From an uncultured Clostridium sp. (GTDB lineage: Bacteria > Bacillota > Clostridia > TANB77 > CAG-508): a stretch of DNA of 46,374 bases. The stretch covers positions 1-46,374 of the forward strand of contig USAE01000007.1 in NCBI GenBank assembly GCA_900552655.1, in the 5' to 3' direction. Each line of letters begins with the position of its first letter. Positions within the stretch are counted from its first letter, which is position 1. Below, piece after piece: positions 1 to 9,890 of this stretch. The notes under the pieces are model-generated. The model saw nothing but the letters and a program-made list of their open reading frames with translations. It did not search any database and was not told the origin of the DNA. A program made the position numbers and the translations under genes.

Positions 1-55
<55 letters not shown>

Positions 56-83
56 ACTCATAAAGATCTATTATTTATTTTTC

Positions 84-103
84 AATGTACTTTATAGTAC
101 ATT
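84..103 (+). other. Spacer hairpin between 16S and tRNA-Ile
   Basis: A perfect 7-bp inverted repeat (AATGTAC, 6-nt loop, GTACATT) sits in the 16S-tRNA spacer. It is probably a pre-rRNA structure; no T-tract follows, so it is not a terminator. Confidence 0.5.
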
Positions 104-157
104 AAAAATAGAGTGAAGCTCATTAAAGGAAACAACAACTGACCAACTCTAAAATAT

Positions 158-234
<77 letters not shown>

Positions 235-258
235 GTTAAAGATAAAACTTTAACAAAA

Positions 259-306
259 TAGCACATTGAAAAATATATAGAATAAAACAAAAAGGTAAAC
301 TAGAGC
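259..306 (+). repeat. 5' arm of 23S processing stem, with boxA-like element
   Basis: Bases 259-288 are complementary to 3276-3305 on the far side of 23S over 30 positions, with two G-U pairs and one mismatch. A second block, CTAGAGC at 300-306, pairs perfectly with 3263-3269. This matches the known double-stranded RNase III processing stem around 23S. The segment GCACATTGAAAA inside the arm resembles the boxA antitermination element of clostridial rRNA spacers; that assignment is an inference. Confidence 0.8.
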
Positions 307-372
307 ACTAGTATTGAAAGAAATTTCAATAAGGGAGCTAAAAAGTTGCAATGCAACAAAATAACCCAAAGA

Positions 373-3254
<2,882 letters not shown>

Positions 3255-3262
3255 CAAATTAA

Positions 3263-3305
3263 GCTCTAGGAAGAAGTTTTATTCTATGTATTTTTGAGTG
3301 TGCTA
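3263..3305 (+). repeat. 3' arm of 23S processing stem
   Basis: This is the partner of the arm upstream of 23S. GCTCTAG pairs with 300-306, and the 30-nt block at 3276-3305 pairs with 259-288. It lies directly after the 23S 3' end and before 5S. Confidence 0.8.
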
Positions 3306-3329
3306 AAAAAGAAAGAAGCATACGAAGAA

Positions 3330-3448
3330 TTTCTAGTGAAGATACATAGAGGAAATACCTGTACCCATACCGAACACAGAAGTCAAGCTCTAATGTGCCG
3401 AAAATACTTACGAGTTACCTTGTTGGGAAGATAGGCTTTCGCTAGATT
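3330..3448 (+). rRNA. rrf: 5S rRNA
   Basis: About 118 nt. The conserved core CCCATACCGAACACAGAAG is present, followed by GTCAAGCTC. Ends are chosen so that the terminal stem TCTAGTGA/TCGCTAGA pairs. It completes the 16S-tRNA-23S-5S order. Exact ends are uncertain by a few bases. Confidence 0.9.
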
Positions 3449-3473
3449 TTTTTATTTATATTTAAATAAGAAA

Positions 3474-3518
3474 AGAAATTAGAGATTAAATTTTGTTTAA
3501 TTTGTAATTTCTTTTTTT
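3474..3518 (+). terminator. rRNA operon terminator
   Basis: Hairpin with outer stem AGAAATTA/TAATTTCT, inner stem ATTAAA/TTTAAT, a 3x3 internal loop and a TTTTG apical loop, followed by seven T residues. It lies just after 5S and before the next start codon. Confidence 0.85.
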
Positions 3519-3550
3519 GTTTTAGAATTTATTTAAAGTGAGGAAATGAA

Positions 3551-4147
3551 ATGGGAAGAAATATATGGAAAGCAGGAACTTTTGAATATCCTTTACCAGC
3601 AGTAATGGTAACTTGTGGCGATATGCAAAATAGTAATATAATAACGGTTGCATGGACAGGTATATTGAATACAAATCCAGCGATGGTATATATATCTGTA
3701 AGACCAACAAGATATTCATATAAGTTAATTAAAGAAAATAATGAATTTGTAATAAATTTAACCAATAAAAAACTTACATATGCAACAGACTGGTGTGGAG
3801 TACGAACTGGTGCCCAATATGATAAATTTAAAGAAATGAACTTGCACAAAGAAAAAGCACAATTTGTAAGATGTCCTTTGATAAAAGAAAGCCCAGTAGC
3901 AATAGAGTGTAAGGTAAAAGATATAGTACCACTAGGTTCACATGATATGTTTGTAGCAGAAGTCTTATCTATAGATGCAGACGAAAAATATATAGATGAA
4001 AATGGTGCTTTTGATATATCAAAGTGTGAATTAATTGCATATGCGAATGGTGGATATTATCCTTTGGGAAAAAAGATAGGTAAATTTGGATTTTCAGTAC
4101 AGAAAAACAAAAACAAAAAGAACAAAAAAAGAACAAAAAAACAATAA
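3551..4147 (+). CDS. Flavin reductase family protein (FMN-binding split barrel)
   Basis: A 198-residue protein that looks like the flavin-reductase-like / FMN-binding split-barrel family. Proteins of this family bind FMN and often reduce flavin with NAD(P)H. Supporting features are the N-terminal PLPAVMVTCGD segment, the core NIITVAWTGILNTNPAMV, and SVRPTRYSYKLI. GAGGAAA precedes the ATG. The substrate cannot be told. The last 15 residues are almost only Lys, Asn and Gln, encoded by an A-rich tract; this tail is not part of the fold and may have arisen by slippage. It stands alone between the rRNA terminator and the rpmG promoter. Confidence 0.8.
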   Translation: MGRNIWKAGTFEYPLPAVMVTCGDMQNSNIITVAWTGILNTNPAMVYISVRPTRYSYKLIKENNEFVINLTNKKLTYATDWCGVRTGAQYDKFKEMNLHKEKAQFVRCPLIKESPVAIECKVKDIVPLGSHDMFVAEVLSIDADEKYIDENGAFDISKCELIAYANGGYYPLGKKIGKFGFSVQKNKNKKNKKRTKKQ

Positions 4148-4164
4148 TAAATCTATTAATATTG

Positions 4165-4193
4165 TTGACTTATTGAAAAAAACATGATAAAAT
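4165..4193 (+). promoter_or_regulatory. Promoter of rpmG-secE-nusG-rplKA
   Basis: TTGACT at 4165-4170, a 17-bp spacer, then TAAAAT at 4188-4193. TG two bases upstream of the -10 gives an extended -10. It is about 75 nt ahead of the GTG start of rpmG. No other strong promoter is visible until the rplJ leader, so it probably drives five genes. Confidence 0.8.
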
Positions 4194-4267
4194 ATTCAAG
4201 CGTATGTATGAGATATTACATGGCTCACATCGTTTCAAAGAAATATAAGTAACGGAGGTGTATTATA

Positions 4268-4432
4268 GTGGCAGCAAAAGGAGCAAGAGAAATGATCATC
4301 TTAGAATGCACAGATTGTAAGAGAAGAAATTATACTACATTTAAAAACAAGAGAAATAATACCGAAAGATTAGAAATAGCTAAATATTGTAAATTTTGTA
4401 AAAAGCATACAAAACACAAAGAAACAAAATAA
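4268..4432 (+). CDS. rpmG: 50S ribosomal protein L33
   Basis: A 54-residue L33 of the large ribosomal subunit. It has the zinc-ribbon form with Cys14, Cys17, Cys41 and Cys44, which distinguishes it from the cysteine-free paralogues induced by zinc starvation in some Firmicutes. The start is GTG at 4268, 6 nt after the GGAGGTG site. It is the first gene of the secE-nusG operon, a standard position in Gram-positive bacteria. Confidence 0.95.
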   Translation: MAAKGAREMIILECTDCKRRNYTTFKNKRNNTERLEIAKYCKFCKKHTKHKETK

Positions 4433-4455
4433 GCTGTTTTTAAGGAGGAAAGAAA

Positions 4456-4800
4456 ATGGCCAAAGATAAGAAAAAGACAAATGCTAATGAGGATAAAACA
4501 AAGAAACATTTTTGGAAAGATTATAAATCAGAGTTAAAAAAAGTTAAGTGGCCTACAGGTAAAGAACTTTTAAGTAGTACTGCTTCTGTAATAGCAATAG
4601 TTTTTGTTGTTGCAGCAGTTGTAATTGTTTTAGACTTAGCTTTTGAGGGATTAAGTAAATTAGAGGTAAAAGGAATAGAAAGTTTACAAAATTCTATTGT
4701 TATGCAAGACTCTAACACTACTATGAATTCAGAAGAAAATTTGTTATCTGAAAATGTAATCACTAATAATTTAGAATCTACACAAAATACAGTAGAATAA
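4456..4800 (+). CDS. secE: Preprotein translocase subunit SecE
   Basis: SecE is the small stabilising subunit of the SecYEG channel. Residues about 20-40 (FWKDYKSELKKVKWPTGKEL) are the amphipathic helix motif of the family, followed by one transmembrane helix (about 42-62, VIAIVFVVAAVVIVLDLAF). The protein is 114 residues, whereas short Firmicutes SecE is usually 60-75. The extra 45 or so C-terminal residues are rich in Asn, Ser and Glu and look disordered; by topology they would lie outside the membrane. AAGGAGGAAAG precedes the ATG. nusG follows after 22 nt. Confidence 0.93.
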   Translation: MAKDKKKTNANEDKTKKHFWKDYKSELKKVKWPTGKELLSSTASVIAIVFVVAAVVIVLDLAFEGLSKLEVKGIESLQNSIVMQDSNTTMNSEENLLSENVITNNLESTQNTVE

Positions 4801-4822
4801 AACTTTAGCAAGGAGGCCAAAT

Positions 4823-5353
4823 ATGTCTCAAGAAAATGACATTCAACCTAAATGGTATGTTGTACATACTTATTCTGGTTACGAAAACAAAGTTAAAACA
4901 GATTTAGAAAAAACAGTAAAGAATAGAGAGCTAGAAGAATATATTTTTGATATAGTAGTTCCTATGGAAGAACAAATAGAAATAAAAGATGGAAAAAGAA
5001 AGACAAACTTGAAGAAAGTTTTTCCTGGATATGTTTTAGTAAAAATGATTGTAACAGAAGAATCTTGGTATATAGTAAGAAATACTAGAGGTGTTACAGG
5101 TTTTGTTGGTTCAGGGACCGATCCGATTCCTCTTACAGAAGAAGAAATAAGAAAGATGGGATTTGAACTAACAGAAGTAAATGTTGACTATGAAGTTAAT
5201 GATTCTGTAAAAATATTAAATGGACCATTAGAAAACTTTGTAGGAGTTGTACAAGAAATAAACAAAGAGAAACATAAAGTTAAAGTGTTAGTTTCTATGT
5301 TTGGAAGAGAAACTCCAGTAGAACTAGAGTTTTCACAAGTACAAAAAGTATAA
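4823..5353 (+). CDS. nusG: Transcription termination/antitermination protein NusG
   Basis: A 176-residue elongation factor that binds RNA polymerase and can couple it to Rho or to ribosomes. The NGN domain covers about residues 9-115, with WYVVHTYSGYENKVKTDLE near the start and the conserved FPGYVLVKM. The C-terminal KOW domain spans about 125-176 (GPLENFVGVVQEINKEKHKV). Length and domain order are normal. It sits in the standard secE-nusG-rplK context. Confidence 0.97.
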   Translation: MSQENDIQPKWYVVHTYSGYENKVKTDLEKTVKNRELEEYIFDIVVPMEEQIEIKDGKRKTNLKKVFPGYVLVKMIVTEESWYIVRNTRGVTGFVGSGTDPIPLTEEEIRKMGFELTEVNVDYEVNDSVKILNGPLENFVGVVQEINKEKHKVKVLVSMFGRETPVELEFSQVQKV

Positions 5354-5424
5354 TATTGGAATTTTTAATTTCGATATAAGATACATAAAAACAATTAAAA
5401 TCATTAAAGGAGGTGCAATTTAAG

Positions 5425-5853
5425 ATGGCAGAGAAAGAAGTTGTAAATGTTATAAAATTACAAATTGAAGCTGGTAAAGCTACTCCAGCTCCACCAGTAG
5501 GTCCAGCATTAGGTTCAAGTGGTGTTAATATAATGCAATTTGTTAAAGAATTTAATGATAAAACTGCAAATCAACCAGGAATGATAATTCCAGTTGTTAT
5601 AACAGTATATAAAGATAAATCATTCACTTTCATAACAAAAGTTCCACCAGTTGCTGTACTTATTAAAAAAGCATTAAAAATAGAAAAAGGTTCTGGAAAA
5701 CCAAATAAAGATAAAGTAGCAAAAATAACAACAGAACAAGTTAAAGCTATAGCAGAACAAAAAATGGAAGACTTAAATGCAGCATCAGTAGAAGCTGCTA
5801 TGAGTATGGTAAAAGGAACAGCTCGTAGTATGGGAGTTGTAGTTGTAGATTAG
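5425..5853 (+). CDS. rplK: 50S ribosomal protein L11
   Basis: A 142-residue L11, part of the GTPase-associated centre that binds the thiostrepton loop of 23S rRNA. The N-terminal domain has the proline-rich KATPAPPVGPALGSSGVNIM. The start is the ATG at 5425: an in-frame GTG at 5413 lies inside the AGGAGGTG ribosome-binding site and would give a non-conserved extension. A 71-nt spacer separates it from nusG; no terminator is visible there. Confidence 0.97.
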   Translation: MAEKEVVNVIKLQIEAGKATPAPPVGPALGSSGVNIMQFVKEFNDKTANQPGMIIPVVITVYKDKSFTFITKVPPVAVLIKKALKIEKGSGKPNKDKVAKITTEQVKAIAEQKMEDLNAASVEAAMSMVKGTARSMGVVVVD

Positions 5854-5901
5854 TAATAATATTGGGAGAATGAAAATTCGTTAGAACCATAGGAGGTAAA
5901 A

Positions 5902-6585
5902 ATGAAAAAAGGTAAGAAATATCAAGAAGCTGCAAAGCTTATTGAAAAAGGTAAATTATATGAAGCTAAAGAAGCTTTAGAATTATTAGAAAAAATGCCT
6001 AAAGCAAATTTTGATGAAACAGTTGAGTTACATGTAAAATTAGGTGTTGATTCTAAACATGCAGAACAACAAGTTAGAGGTACTGTTGTACTTCCAAACG
6101 GAACAGGTAAAACTTTAAAAGTTCTTGTATTTGCAAAAGGTGACAAAGCTAAAGAAGCTGAAGAAGCTGGAGCAGATTTTGTTGGAGCAGAAGAATTAAT
6201 ACCAAAAATAGAAAAAGAAAATTGGTTTGATTACGATGTTATAGTAGCTACACCAAACATGATGGGTGTTGTAGGTAGACTAGGAAAGATTTTAGGACCA
6301 AAAGGATTAATGCCAAATCCAAAATCTGGAACAGTTACTATGGATGTAGCAAAAGCTATACAAGAAATTAAATCAGGAAAAGTTGAATATAGATTAGACA
6401 AAACTAATATTATTCACCTTGGATTTGGAAAGGTTTCATTTGGAGTTGAAAAACTAGAAGAAAACTATAAAACAGTTATCGATGCTATAATTAAAGCAAA
6501 ACCAGCTGCTGCAAAAGGACAATATATAAGAAGTGTTGCGGTTGCAAAAACAATGGGACCTAGCATTTATGTTAATCAAAAATAA
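5902..6585 (+). CDS. rplA: 50S ribosomal protein L1
   Basis: A 227-residue L1 of the mobile L1 stalk, involved in release of E-site tRNA. The family motif GRLGKILGPKGLMPNPKSGT is present near residues 130-150. Length is standard (about 230). AGGAGGT precedes the ATG. It closes the first translational block; the rplJ leader follows. Confidence 0.97.
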   Translation: MKKGKKYQEAAKLIEKGKLYEAKEALELLEKMPKANFDETVELHVKLGVDSKHAEQQVRGTVVLPNGTGKTLKVLVFAKGDKAKEAEEAGADFVGAEELIPKIEKENWFDYDVIVATPNMMGVVGRLGKILGPKGLMPNPKSGTVTMDVAKAIQEIKSGKVEYRLDKTNIIHLGFGKVSFGVEKLEENYKTVIDAIIKAKPAAAKGQYIRSVAVAKTMGPSIYVNQK

Positions 6586-6590
6586 TTTTA

Positions 6591-6700
6591 TATAAGCCAA
6601 AGAAAGTAGGCAAGTAGTAAGTCCTACCGAGGCAAAGGTACGGACTTTCCTAATCTTTATGCCTCAACGATTTGGCTATAAGGATTAGGAATATTTTTTA
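6591..6700 (+). ncRNA. L10 leader (r-protein autoregulatory attenuator)
   Basis: The rplA-rplJ spacer holds a structured leader of the L10-leader type known from Firmicutes. A closing stem pairs 6591-6601 with 6671-6680 (AGCCAAA with TTTGGCT). Inside are a GTAGG/CCTAC hairpin (6606-6627) and GAGGC/GCCTC (6629-6633 with 6661-6665). A competing terminator, TCCTAATC at 6648-6655 with GATTAGGA at 6683-6690, is followed by ATATTTTTT. The terminator shares bases with the aptamer. In known members the L10-L12 complex binds the leader and controls readthrough into rplJL; here that is inferred. Confidence 0.85.
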
Positions 6701-6716
6701 GGAGGTGAATACTAAA

Positions 6717-7220
6717 ATGGCAAATCAAAAAGCTATCGAAAGAAAACAATCAGAAGTATCAGCATTATCAGAAAAAATTAAAGAATCAAAATTAGTATTA
6801 TTAACAGACTATAGAGGAATATCTGTAGAAGATGTTACAGGATTAAGAGCTAATTTAAGAAAAGCTGATTCTGAATATAAAGTTATTAAAAACAATATTA
6901 CAAGAAGAGCTTTAGAAGAAGCTAAAATAGAAGGATTAGAAGATTTATTAGTAGGACCTACAGCTGTAGTTCTTTCTAGTGGAGATTACTTAGAACCTTT
7001 AAAAGCAGTTTATGAATATGCAAAGAATAACGAAACATATAAAATAAAAGGTGGAGTTATTGATGGAAAAGTAATGACAGCAGAAGAATTAATCACTCTT
7101 GCAAAATTACCATCAAGAGAAACACTTATATCTATGCTTGCAGGTGCTTTACTTGGAAATATTTCAAAACTTGCAGTTGCATTAGATCAAGTTAGAGTTC
7201 AAAAAGAAACTAATGAATAA
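6717..7220 (+). CDS. rplJ: 50S ribosomal protein L10
   Basis: A 167-residue L10 that forms the base of the L7/L12 stalk and binds L12 dimers through its C-terminal helix (residues from about 135, LISMLAGALLGNISKLAVAL). The start is the ATG at 6717, after AGGAGGTG; an in-frame GTG at 6705 lies within that site and is not used as start. Expression is probably controlled by the upstream L10 leader. Confidence 0.96.
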   Translation: MANQKAIERKQSEVSALSEKIKESKLVLLTDYRGISVEDVTGLRANLRKADSEYKVIKNNITRRALEEAKIEGLEDLLVGPTAVVLSSGDYLEPLKAVYEYAKNNETYKIKGGVIDGKVMTAEELITLAKLPSRETLISMLAGALLGNISKLAVALDQVRVQKETNE

Positions 7221-7281
7221 TTAATAAAAAATTAGAGTAGTGGACTTAAACCACAATTATAAAAAATAGGAGGAAGTAAAA

Positions 7282-7647
7282 ATGACTATAATTGAAGAAT
7301 TATTAGAAAAAATCGATGGTTTAACAGTTGTTGAATTATCAGAATTAGTAAAAGGAATTGAAGAAAAATATGGAGTATCTGCAGTAGCAGCAGCTGCACC
7401 AGCAGCAGGAGCAGCAGCAGGAGCAGCTGAAGAAAAATCATCTTTTGATGTTGTATTAAAAGATGTTGGAGCTAACAAAATCCAAGTAATCAAAGTTGTT
7501 AGAGATGTAACAGGATTAGGATTAAAAGAAGCTAAAGAATTAGTAGACGGAGCACCAAAAACAGTTAAAGAAGGAGCTTCTAAAGAAGAAGCAGAAGAAA
7601 TTAAAGAAAAATTCTCAGCAGCTGGAGCTGTTATAGAATTAGCATAG
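7282..7647 (+). CDS. rplL: 50S ribosomal protein L7/L12
   Basis: A 121-residue stalk protein that recruits translational GTPases. The N-terminal dimerisation domain is followed by an Ala-rich hinge (residues about 34-50) and the C-terminal domain with VRDVTGLGLKEAKELVDG. Length is standard. A small GTGG/CCAC hairpin lies in the rplJ-rplL spacer. Unlike the common order, rpoB and rpoC do not follow; a strong terminator does. Confidence 0.97.
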   Translation: MTIIEELLEKIDGLTVVELSELVKGIEEKYGVSAVAAAAPAAGAAAGAAEEKSSFDVVLKDVGANKIQVIKVVRDVTGLGLKEAKELVDGAPKTVKEGASKEEAEEIKEKFSAAGAVIELA

Positions 7648-7660
7648 TTAAATGCTTTTA

Positions 7661-7699
7661 AAAAAGAAATTGTATTTTCAAATGCAATTTCTTTTTTTG
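7661..7699 (+). terminator. Terminator after rplJL
   Basis: Hairpin with GAAATTGTATTT pairing AAATGCAATTTC (one G-U), followed by seven T residues. It ends the rplJL transcript just before the mtnN promoter. Confidence 0.88.
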
Positions 7700-7701
7700 T
7701 A

Positions 7702-7710
7702 TGTTATAAT
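7702..7710 (+). promoter_or_regulatory. Extended -10 promoter of mtnN
   Basis: TGTTATAAT is a perfect extended -10 element. No good -35 box is visible at the expected distance because the preceding terminator occupies that DNA. The mtnN ATG lies 22 nt downstream, so the 5' leader would be very short. Confidence 0.6.
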
Positions 7711-7731
7711 CCTAAAAAAGGAGGTAAAGCC

Positions 7732-8433
7732 ATGGAAAAATATGTTGGAATTATTGCTGCTATGCCAGAAGAAATGGAAGCAATAAAAAATAAAATGGTA
7801 AATGTAAAAGAAGTAGATATTTTTAATTTAAAATTCTTTGAAGGAAAAATTCAAAATCAAAAAATAGTATTAGTAAAATGTGGTGTAGGAAAAGTAAATG
7901 CAGCAAGAACTACACAAATAATGATAGATAAATTTGATATATCTTATATTATAAATATTGGTTCAGCAGGAAGTATAAATGACGAAATTGATTACGGTGA
8001 CATTGTAATAGGTAAATATGTATTGCAACATGATTTTGATATAACAGCATTCGGACATGAAAAAGGATATATAAGTAATATTGGTGTAAAATTAGAAAGT
8101 AATTCTAAATTAATAAAAAGATGTGAATATGTTATAAAAAATATGAAGGAAAATTTATATAAATGCGTAATAGGAACAATTGCAACAGGAGATATATTTT
8201 GTACAAGTAGAAAGATGAAAGAAAAGATATGTACAAAATTTGATGCAGATTGCGTAGAAATGGAGGGAGCAGCAATTGCTCAAACTGCCTATTTATCAGA
8301 TACGCCATTTATTATTATTAGATCAATTTCGGATAGTCCAAATGAAAATAATCAAATTGATTTTAATAAATATTTAAAAATGGCAGCTAATAGATGTGCT
8401 ATATTTATAGAAGATTTAATGAAAGCAAACTAA
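7732..8433 (+). CDS. mtnN: 5'-methylthioadenosine/S-adenosylhomocysteine nucleosidase
   Basis: A 233-residue MTA/SAH nucleosidase. It hydrolyses methylthioadenosine and S-adenosylhomocysteine to adenine and the thioribose or ribosylhomocysteine product in methionine salvage and the activated methyl cycle. Visible family features are the N-terminal AAMPEEMEAI (acidic catalytic residue near Glu13), CGVGKVNAARTTQ, INIGSAGS, the substrate-binding VEMEGAA with Glu178, and ISDSP with the catalytic Asp201. Length is typical (about 230). It stands alone between a terminator and the promoter of the next gene. Confidence 0.95.
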   Translation: MEKYVGIIAAMPEEMEAIKNKMVNVKEVDIFNLKFFEGKIQNQKIVLVKCGVGKVNAARTTQIMIDKFDISYIINIGSAGSINDEIDYGDIVIGKYVLQHDFDITAFGHEKGYISNIGVKLESNSKLIKRCEYVIKNMKENLYKCVIGTIATGDIFCTSRKMKEKICTKFDADCVEMEGAAIAQTAYLSDTPFIIIRSISDSPNENNQIDFNKYLKMAANRCAIFIEDLMKAN

Positions 8434-8462
8434 TTGACTTTTTAGTGGATTCATTATATACT
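8434..8462 (+). promoter_or_regulatory. Promoter of the NlpC/P60 gene
   Basis: TTGACT at 8434-8439, 17-bp spacer, TATACT at 8457-8462. The -35 box begins directly after the mtnN stop codon. The next start codon is 55 nt downstream. Confidence 0.8.
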
Positions 8463-8516
8463 AATACCCAGGAAATAGAAAAAATATAAATCATATTTCT
8501 AAGGAGAAGAATAAGA

Positions 8517-9866
8517 ATGCATAAAAAGAGATTAATAATAGCTTTAATAATTATCGTTAATTTAACTATAATGACAGTTGTTTCAAATGCATCAACAAAG
8601 GGAGTAATTACAGGAGAAACAGTTAAATTACGTAAAGGACCTAATTTAGAATCAGGTCTTGTAACATTACTTTCAGTTGATAATAAAGTAGAAGTACTTT
8701 CTAAAGAAGGCGATTGGTATAAAGTAAAATATAAAGACAATACAGGATATGTCTATGCTGACTACATAAAAGTAAGTGGAGAAGTGAAAGAGAACTCTTC
8801 TAGCAAAAATAATCTAGAAGAAAATACTAATGTTACTGTTGATAATGTATCAAACGAAATAACATCTTCACAAGAAAATGCTGTATCAAATAATACTGTT
8901 CAAAATAATATGATTACAAATAATTCTGTAGAATTACCAAATAATGAAGAAATTTTAGGAAAACAATATAAATTATTAGAGGATACACAAATTAAGATAT
9001 TACCTTTAATAAATACAGAAACAGTTGAAATATTAACAAAAGATTCAATAGTTACTGTAGAAGATGAAGCAAATGGATGGGTATTTGTAAGTACAGACTT
9101 ATGCTCAGGATGGCTAAGAATGGGAAAACTAGTAGAGATACGACCAGAAGATACAAAACCAGTTGAACCAGTAGAAACAAAACCGGAAGAGAAGGTAGAA
9201 AGTCAAGAGTCAAAAGTAGGATTTATTAGTGCAAGTAGTGTAAATGTTAGAGAGGGAGCTAACACTTCTAGTAAAATTATAACAACATTAACAAGAAATG
9301 CAAAAGTTACTATAGAGAATGTAGAAAATGGATGGGCAAAAATAAAGACAGAAAAAGGAACTATAGGATATGTTTCAAATGAATATATATCAGATAAACA
9401 AGTTAAAGAAACTAATAGAACAGACGAAACAAGAGAGCATAGAGCTGTAAATTTACCAAATGTAGAAAATAAAGAAGCTACTACAGCTAGTGTAAGCAAT
9501 AAAGGTCAAGAAGTTGTACAATATGCAAAAACTCTATTAGGAAAATCATATGTTTATGGTACAGAAGGACCAAATTCATTTGACTGCTCAGGATTCACTA
9601 AATATGTATATAAAAAGTTTGGTATAAATTTGGCACATTCAGCTACAGCTCAATCTAATGTAGGAAGAACGATAAAAAAAGAAGATTTGCAGCTAGGAGA
9701 TATGGTATTTTTTTCACAAGCAGGTAGTCCAATAGGGCATGTTGGAATATTTGTTGGAAATAATAGTTTTATACATGCTGCAAATCCAAAAAAGGGAGTT
9801 GTAATAACATCATTATCAGATAGCTATTATTTAAAAAATTATAAAAAAGCTACAAGAGTGTTATAA
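8517..9866 (+). CDS. SH3-domain NlpC/P60 cell-wall hydrolase
   Basis: A 449-residue secreted protein. Residues 5-26 form a signal peptide or membrane anchor (LIIALIIIVNLTIMTVV, then SNAS). Three bacterial SH3-like domains follow at about 28-90, 148-208 (the most diverged) and 234-296, separated by Asn/Thr/Glu-rich linkers. The NlpC/P60 peptidase domain covers about 332-449, with catalytic Cys357 in FDCSGF, His408 in GHVGIF and His420 in FIHAAN. Such enzymes cleave the peptide stems of peptidoglycan, usually the D-Glu-to-diamino-acid bond. It has its own promoter; comEC follows after 24 nt and may be cotranscribed. Confidence 0.93.
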   Translation: MHKKRLIIALIIIVNLTIMTVVSNASTKGVITGETVKLRKGPNLESGLVTLLSVDNKVEVLSKEGDWYKVKYKDNTGYVYADYIKVSGEVKENSSSKNNLEENTNVTVDNVSNEITSSQENAVSNNTVQNNMITNNSVELPNNEEILGKQYKLLEDTQIKILPLINTETVEILTKDSIVTVEDEANGWVFVSTDLCSGWLRMGKLVEIRPEDTKPVEPVETKPEEKVESQESKVGFISASSVNVREGANTSSKIITTLTRNAKVTIENVENGWAKIKTEKGTIGYVSNEYISDKQVKETNRTDETREHRAVNLPNVENKEATTASVSNKGQEVVQYAKTLLGKSYVYGTEGPNSFDCSGFTKYVYKKFGINLAHSATAQSNVGRTIKKEDLQLGDMVFFSQAGSPIGHVGIFVGNNSFIHAANPKKGVVITSLSDSYYLKNYKKATRVL

Positions 9867-9890
9867 TGGGGCAAAAAGAAAAGAGGAAAT

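Noticed and set aside
4087..4147. A simple-sequence A-rich repeat as a CRISPR or phase-variation element
   Set aside because: It is a short imperfect tract in the 3' end of a gene; no spacers or regular repeat units are present.
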